From NCBI GenBank assembly GCA_947683425.1, contig CANTUQ010000037.1, forward strand, positions 6,712,501 through 6,776,500: a stretch of DNA of 64,000 nucleotides, in the 5' to 3' direction. Every line of letters begins with the position of its first letter. Position 1 is the stretch's first letter. The translations under genes and the position numbers were made by a program. This DNA is from Excoecaria cochinchinensis (taxonomy: Eukaryota; Streptophyta; Magnoliopsida; Malpighiales; Euphorbiaceae). Below the pieces are notes generated by a model. That model did no database searches and was not told the DNA's origin. It saw nothing but the letters and a program-made list of their open reading frames with translations. Shown here piece by piece: positions 58,206 through 64,000 of the stretch.

Positions 58206-58604
58206 GTCACGGTCACAATGAAACTCATTGTGACCGTGACCAAAGGAGGATGCATTCTGGATTCTGGTTGATGCACATGTCACGGTCACAATGAAACTTA
58301 TTGTGACCGTGACCATCAGGTAAGTTACATTCTGTTCTAAGGTATGCACATGTCACAGTGACAATGAATTTCATTGTCACCGTGAGGTAGAGTGAGTTAC
58401 ATTCTGTTTTCAAACTGGGTTATGTCACGGTGACAATGAAATTCATTGTGACCGTGACATAATGCACATTCAATTCTGTTTTCAAATTTGGTTATGTCAC
58501 GGTGACAATGAATTTCATTGTCACCGTGACCCCATGGCGGTTCAATTCTGGATTGCAAATTTTGGATATGTCACGGTCACAATGAAACTCATTGTGACCG
58601 TGAC
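58206..58604 (+). promoter_or_regulatory. Array of six palindromes in the pol-ORF3 spacer
   Basis: Copies at 58206-58240, 58279-58313, 58352-58386, 58424-58458, 58496-58530 and 58570-58604, spaced 72-74 bp. They are the same 35-bp palindrome family as in the LTRs. Spacers resemble each other (CATTCTGTTTTCAAA...GGTTAT), so the unit spread by tandem duplication, but the palindromes are clearly better conserved than the spacers. Five of six have matched arms. The fourth has GGTGAC on the left and GTGACC on the right, one mismatched pair. Confidence 0.92.
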
Positions 58605-59569
58605 CCACGAAAAGAATTTTTAAAATCCCAGTTTTCTATTTGTTATTTCTCACTTTCCCACATCTCATTCACTCGCACCGTGCTTCTTCGCTGCATTCTT
58701 TGTGTCCTCTTCTCTCTTTTAGACCATTATCCCGGATTATCTATAACAAGTAAGTAGTTTTCTCTTCCTTTTTAATTTTATTTCAATTCATTTATTTGTC
58801 TTTTTCTTCCTCCCTGCGTTCCCTGTTCCAATTGATCTCCATGGCTGTGATTGATGCGATTCCTGTGCTAATGCTTTTGTTTATCTTCTGTGAAAATTTT
58901 CGATTCAAGCTGTGCATCCCTTCAATTCTTACTTCCCCATTTCAATTTTTATCTTTATTAAGAACGAGTTGGGTTGGGATGTTAGGGCAAGTGTGTGTGT
59001 GTATGATTTACATTGAAATTTTTCTTCAAATTCTTGGTTCATAATGGAAATTGCTGGTTTTAATTGTTTCTTCAGTATTGTAATGCCTGATTGTTGAAAT
59101 TGTGGGTTATTAGTATGATCTTTGAGGTTCAATTTCATCAGTAAACTATCTGCATACCAGGTGTTTGACTAAATGTCTGAATGAATAATGTTTTTGTTTT
59201 TTCCAATTCCTGCCAATTTGAAATGCCAAGATTCTTTCGCAATAATGTTCCAAATAGTTTGTTGTTCTCATTTATCAAGTTTGCCTTTTGACAGTAGCTC
59301 CAATGCTCTTAACCTTTTATTGCATTTGGTAAGCAACTGTATTGCTACTAGTGATTCTGAGTTAACACTGAATATGCTCACCACTCTTGCTAAATTGTGA
59401 TTTTGTCATTTGACTTCTTCTTGCATTATTGCATCTTTTATGAAATTCATTTGGAATTGAGAGATTGTTTACCAGGTTAGCATAAGCTTGACATTATGCT
59501 TTATTTTCAAAATCCATTGCTGTTGATGCCATCGCATGCTATTGAATTTGATTTTTCCATGTTGTGCAG
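58605..59569 (+). promoter_or_regulatory. Candidate internal promoter, leader and intron for ORF3
   Basis: After the array, 58617-58749 contains an AT-rich TATA-like TTTTTAAAAT, then a pyrimidine-rich leader without any ATG (CTCACTTTCCCACATCTC, TCCTCTTCTCTCTTTTAG). A strong donor GTAAGTAG starts at 58750. A matching acceptor, TTTTTCCATGTTGTGCAG, ends at 59569. Removing this 820-nt intron joins ...AACAA to TGGCTCC..., creating an ATG in the good plant start context AACAATGGC. This is inferred from sequence only. Confidence 0.55.
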
Positions 59570-60767
59570 TGGCTCCTAAGCGCAAAAGCTCTGCTCTTGC
59601 TTCCAGCTCCATCAGCCCACCCCGAGCCAACAATCAGTAGATATTTCGAAGGTCCCTAAGTGGGTACCGGTACTAAAGAAAGATGTTTATGCTTTGCTCT
59701 CTAAGTGCTCCTATGTCCCGACGACATATTTGGATTTTGATCTATTGCAGAAGCTCGGTATTAGAGATCAAGTTCAACATCTAATAGCCAACATCGGTTG
59801 GGAGAGGGTGTTCTTAACACAGGAGAAGGTATATCCGCAATTGACAAGGGATTTTGCGTCGACCGTCACCTGTCGACCGGGACGCGACCTCGCCCGAGAC
59901 CCAGGTACGGTGTCTTTTTGGTTGGATGGAACTTCTTACAATCTTACTTTTCATCAATTTTCCGAATACCTTGGTTTTCCACACCTTGTACCCGACTGTT
60001 TTGAGGAGTATGATAAGGATGCTGCTTGGGCCACTATTAGAGACACGGTTACAGCTACCATGTATGTCTCGGGCAAGACGAAAGCCCACCATTTGGACGA
60101 CCATCTTCTGCGCATCATCCATAGATTCTTCTCACTTTCTCTCCTCAGCCATGTAGATTCGGCGGGACAGGTAAACTTACCCGAAGCTTTGTTCCTTGCT
60201 TGCATGGTTCGGGATGTTAGAATCAATGGCGCTACTCATTTTTGGCATAAATTGGAGGAGATGCAATGGCATCCAAAGAAAGTGAAAAAAATCGCACTGG
60301 GTGGATTCGTCACAATGATAGCCAAGCGGGTTAACCATCCATTGGGCAAGTACAAGGTTTTATCTTCTATTCCTATAATTGATGATAAGATGCTGAGGAA
60401 TATGAAAGTTATAGTCAAAGATCCAACAACAGCGGATGGTTATCGGTTATCAACCCGTGAGGAGTATTTACACGGAGTTGAGAGGGGTTTGGGCGGTTTA
60501 CCTCATGAGCAGGAGGACGAACCTGAGGCACCGGTCCCTCCTGCACCAGAGCCTACGCAATTATCATCGCAGCAGTATGACGCTCTGATGGCACGCATGG
60601 ACATCATCGCTGCATCAGTGGACACCCTTGCCACATCTGTGGGCACCATCTCAGCGTCTCAGGCAGACATGCAGCCTCAGATGGACCAGCTGATCCAGGG
60701 ATTCTTCGCCTGGTCTGCGCGGTTTGATACCCATTTCCCACCGCCACCACCACCATCAGATCCATGA
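59570..60767 (+). pseudogene. Third ORF of Athila-type element (env position), one frameshift
   Basis: After the proposed splice, the frame begins APKRKSSALASSSIS, with a basic PKRK motif that could act as a nuclear localisation signal, and meets a TAG at 59638-59640. The main frame is shifted by one and runs open to 60767 (KVPKWVPVLKKDVYALLSKC, WERVFLTQEKVYPQLTRDF, YNLTFHQFSEYLGFPHLVP). That 357-codon part resembles the plant Athila ORF1 / putative plant transposon protein families. It ends in a possible coiled coil (about the last 60 residues) and a Pro-rich tail. No signal peptide or membrane segment is visible, so an envelope function is unsupported. A single small indel separates the two frames, so the ORF was probably intact until recently. 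Confidence 0.7.
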
Positions 60768-62455
60768 TCAGGGAGACCTCTTATCTTTTGTTTTGACTTT
60801 TGTTTATTTTATTTTTATTTTTCTTTTTGATATGTAATATTATTACTTGCTGGGGACAATAAGTTTTTATGTGGGGGGTAGGAGACATTAATTTCATATT
60901 ATATATGTAATTAACAGCCATTCCATTTATGTATGATGCATGGTTATTTCTGTTTTAGTTTATTTGTACTTTATTGTTGTTGCCTAAATATCTTTATCTC
61001 AGCTTAGCTTAACCTCAGTTATTCCTGTTGTGAATGTTTTGAACTTTAATTGGAGAATAGTCTATCTTAAAAACTGATCTTGGCAAATGAGTAGTTGGAA
61101 GTTTTAGAAGCAATTTGAATCTCAATCAGTCATATATCTTGCGATTTCTAATCTTTTATGCACTATAGGCTTGTTTGTAAAATTTAAAAAATCCAGTGCC
61201 TAAGAGATTTTGAGTGAAGGAATGTTAGGATAGTTAGAACCTTCCTCATCACCCTTCGAAACATGATAACAACTTAAACAAGTTTAGGACATGATTAAGG
61301 CAATTTGTTTCTTTGATAACCACTTTTAAATAGCTTTAGACCTACTTGTTTACGTTATTTTCATTGCTAGCCCCGTTGAGCTGATTTAGTATGCTAAAAG
61401 CGTACTGCGAAATTTTCTTGTTACACTATTATTTTACCATTTAGCCTAACTGCTTTTGCCTACCCTTTTCTAAGAATTGGCCACTCTAAGATTGGGTTGA
61501 AATATCATTAAAAGTTGAATAAGGGTATCTATTGTTGAAATAGTGGAAGTGTGAGAAGAATTATTGAATTTTGTGGGTGTTATTTAGTATGGTGATAAAC
61601 TTTCCCTCATTAGAAAAAAATTGGGTATAAGAAATTCTAGACTTTGGGTATCCCAGAAAAAAAAAGGAAAAAAAAAAGAAAAAAATCATCATGAAAAAAA
61701 AAGAGAAAGAAAAATAATGATGAAAAAAAAATGAAAGTTTAATGAGTTTTGTTGTTTCTTTTAGTCAATTTTGATGTTTTGAATATAGAAAAATTCAAGT
61801 GTGGGGTACCTTTGAGTAAAAAAAGACATACTCATATTTACGGAATTGGGTTTAAAAGTGAATTAATAGGGAAGTTCATCACCTTGTTGTTGTTGAGTTC
61901 AATGCATATTATGTATGGAGAAGTTTAGACAACATTGGAAATTATGGGTGAATTGAAGGTAGGATCTGGACAATCTTGTTCAGTTTTGGGTAGTTGAAAC
62001 TTGAGGTAGAGTGGCTAATTCTTTGTTTGAATTCTTTAACTTTTCTTGTTAGCCAATACCTTAACCTAACATTACAACCCTGGAATAAGTCCTTTTGATT
62101 CTGTTCTTGATTTGAGTTGTTTAAGTGGAGATGACCCTTGTGGTTCCGGTGCTAAAGGAGAGGCGTATGATTATCCTGAGTTTTAAGCGCGAAACCTGTA
62201 TGCGAATTCATTTGCATATTTAATTTCTTTGTTCAATTACTGGAATGCATTGGTTGTTTTGTTTTTAAAAGAGAAAATTGGTTTTGAGCCTAGCACACAC
62301 ACATGTGAAATTACTTGATATAAATTGATTTGAGGATTTGTAACTAAGACCCTTTTGCTTGGTGCTATGATTGTTGCTAAGTTTTTGTATTCCGAGTTAG
62401 AGTTTGAAATTTCAGGAATGTGGATAATTCATTTACTCGAGGACGAGCAAAGTCT
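60768..62455 (+). other. Gypsy 3' non-coding region
   Basis: No ORF of note. Polypurine-tract-like boxes occur at about 60868-60878 (ATGTGGGGGGT) and 61798-61808 (AAGTGTGGGGT) before the real tract. An A-rich stretch with AAAAAAGGAAAAAAAAAAG-type text lies at 61656-61735. Confidence 0.7.
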
Positions 62456-62470
62456 AAGTATGGGGTATTT
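62456..62470 (+). promoter_or_regulatory. Polypurine tract region of Gypsy element
   Basis: AGTATGGGGTATTT, preceded by TCGAGGACGAGCAAAG, directly abuts the 3' LTR. This arrangement is typical of Athila/Tat elements. Confidence 0.75.
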
Positions 62471-64000
62471 TGATAACTTCAATATAGTATTTAGTTTTGA
62501 TAGTATTTTTTATATGATTTTTGGGTATTTAGTTGTGTTTAATGTCATGTTATGTTTCTTTTATGTTAATTTTGTTAATCTTAGCCAAATTGGAATTTTG
62601 ATGCATTTTAGATAACTTTTTGATTAAAGTTTTGTGCCTTTGTAGACTTTTGCTCAAGGGGTCACGGTCACAATGAATTAGTTGTGACCGTGACATAAGA
62701 AGAATTGCAAACAGTAGCTGAAATCAATGGGTCACGGTCACAATGAAATTGGTTGTGACCGTGACATAATTCTCTATTGGGCAGAATGCAAGGGATGAAG
62801 ACCTCACGGTGACAACAAAGTTCATTGTCACCGTGACATAAATTTTTCCTGGATAGAACCGAAACTTTGAAGACCTCACGGTGACAATGAAATTCATTGT
62901 CACCGTGACCCCTCTCCTGTGCGTGAAAGGAAATTGAAGATCTCGACACCTCATGGTGACAATGAATTTCATTGTCACCGTGACCCATCTGGAACTATAA
63001 AAACGCACTTTTCTCTTTGGTTAAGGTTCCGATTTTTTTAGTTAGTTTTTGCTATTAGTTTTGGCAGCTGAGATTTTCTGAGTTATTCTTCGGTTCTAAA
63101 CTTTAGTTTTCATTATTGTTTTGAGTTTTCAATTAGAGATGGAGAGTAATTTTCATTAGATAGATAGTTTTAATTTCCAGAGATAGTTAGTTTTCCAGTT
63201 TTCCAGAATTTTGGTTTTATTCTCCATTAAAGATCTGAAGAAGAAGACTGAAGAACGTGGGATTCAACCAGGATTTCTACCTCAATGAATTTCTGGGTTT
63301 ATTCTTTCCTTTATTCTTTTGATTTTGTAATGGATTGTGAGTAGTTTTTTTAGTTGTTTGGGGGATCTCTAAACCCCTATCTTTATGTGAATTCTGAACA
63401 TATTTTGATATTCGATATATGAATGAAGGTTTATTTCACTGGTTATTATTGTCAAATCATGAGATGTATATTTTCAAGTTAATTTCCTGTTTTGATGAAT
63501 GGATTAATTCATGTATCTTAATTGGTTATTGAATTGTATGATAACATGTCATGATAAATTATATTCAGATTTTATGTCATGTTGCTGTATCATTTGGACT
63601 GCTCCGGAAGGGAAACCATATGTGCATGTTTTCATGGTTTAAGATTTGAGTGAGGAGTGAAATAAGTAGGTTTTGGGTTGTTTGGCTCCGGAATGGGAAA
63701 GCAAACCGAACCTAGGATTTTAGACCCGTGATTAGGCTAGTTGTATGACTTGCTCCGGAATGGGACGTCATGTAATTAGAGTAGCTTGCTCCGGAATGGG
63801 ACGCTTGGGTTAAGAGGGTTATCCCGATTTCGTTCATATATGTTTGCTTTACGTGTTTTGATTCATATCTGGGTATGGGGTGGATGAGTGAACCTGAGCA
63901 ACGTTTGTCTATTTTTTGAATTCTTATCTAGTTAATTTTTCCGTCATTTAGTTTATTGCAATTGTTGCTGTCAATTTAATTTAATTATTTCTGTTTGTTT
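62471..64000 (+). repeat. 3' LTR of Gypsy element, truncated by window end
   Basis: 1530 bp collinear with 50637-52166, with about 23 substitutions and no net length change. Roughly the last 170-195 bp lie beyond the window, so the target duplication cannot be checked. Confidence 0.95.
62661..62984 (+). promoter_or_regulatory. Array of five palindromes in 3' LTR
   Basis: Copies at 62661-62694, 62731-62765, 62803-62837, 62875-62909 and 62950-62984, corresponding one to one to the 5' LTR array. The inner C/G position pairs across the arms in all five. Confidence 0.92.

Larger units (their letters stand above)
50637..64000 (+). mobile_element. Ty3/Gypsy retrotransposon, Athila/Calypso type; 3' LTR runs off the window
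   Basis: Order: 5' LTR (50637 to about 52362), tRNA-Asp-type primer site, gag, pol (protease, RT, RNase H, integrase), long spacer with a palindrome array, a third ORF in the env position, polypurine tract, 3' LTR (from 62471). The two LTRs are collinear over the 1530 bp that can be compared. I count about 23 differences, or 98.5% identity. The primer site TGGCGCCGTTGCCGGGGA, the protease DLGAS motif and the extra 3' ORF all fit the Athila/Calypso lineage. Several stops in gag and a changed RT catalytic residue suggest the copy is no longer autonomous. Confidence 0.95.

Noticed and set aside
59694..60767. Classifying ORF3 as an envelope protein
   Set aside because: Its position matches env of Athila-type elements, but there is no signal peptide, membrane span or glycosylation-rich ectodomain. 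A nuclear signal and a coiled coil fit better.

Overview
The window is nuclear DNA of a flowering plant, most likely a eudicot. Its few host genes have plant-type introns and AT-rich spacers, and they belong to plant families: a cytochrome b561/DOMON protein, a two-RRM hnRNP, a TK1 thymidine kinase, a ribosomal protein L13 remnant, an augmin subunit 4 remnant and a nuclear tRNA-Leu. More than half of the sequence is transposable elements. I cannot name the species.

Layout, left to right. 1-8672: the right part of a decayed CACTA (En/Spm) transposon on the minus strand, with tnp2-type and Ptta/En-Spm-type genes, subterminal repeats and a CACTACAAAAA terminus at 8672. 9268-10778: a solo LTR with a 5-bp target duplication. 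11093-11605: a MITE. 13189-14391: an intact CYB561/DOMON gene. 15279-15358: tRNA-Leu(CAG). 16090-23951: a complete Ty1/Copia element with 424-bp LTRs, tRNA-iMet primer site and 5-bp target duplication, but wrecked coding sequence. 24000-26070: hAT-like relics and a MITE. 27567-33213 (minus): an hnRNP-type RNA-binding protein gene with a roughly 3.9-kb last intron. 35231-46800: non-autonomous hAT elements, a 5'-truncated RPL13 copy, a 22-bp minisatellite and a 3' fragment of AUG4. 47023-48855: thymidine kinase. 50637 to the window end: an Athila/Calypso-type Ty3/Gypsy element whose 3' LTR runs off the edge.

The most unusual structures are arrays of DNA dyads inside the retroelements. The Gypsy element has 16 near-perfect 34-35 bp palindromes, five in each LTR just upstream of a TATA box and six in front of its third ORF, repeated every 70-76 bp. 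A C/G position in one arm switches together with its partner in the other arm. The internal array is followed by an ATG-free leader and a candidate 820-nt intron whose removal would create the start codon of the third ORF, which suggests a second promoter unit inside the element. The Copia element carries 16 perfect CACGTG G-boxes in 447 bp of its untranslated leader. The solo LTR carries a third dyad family, TCACGA-S-TCGTGA.

The host genes look like independent housekeeping loci with no operon-like relationship. Reading frames, splice sites and element boundaries were read by eye. Family names rest on recognised motifs, not on database searches.
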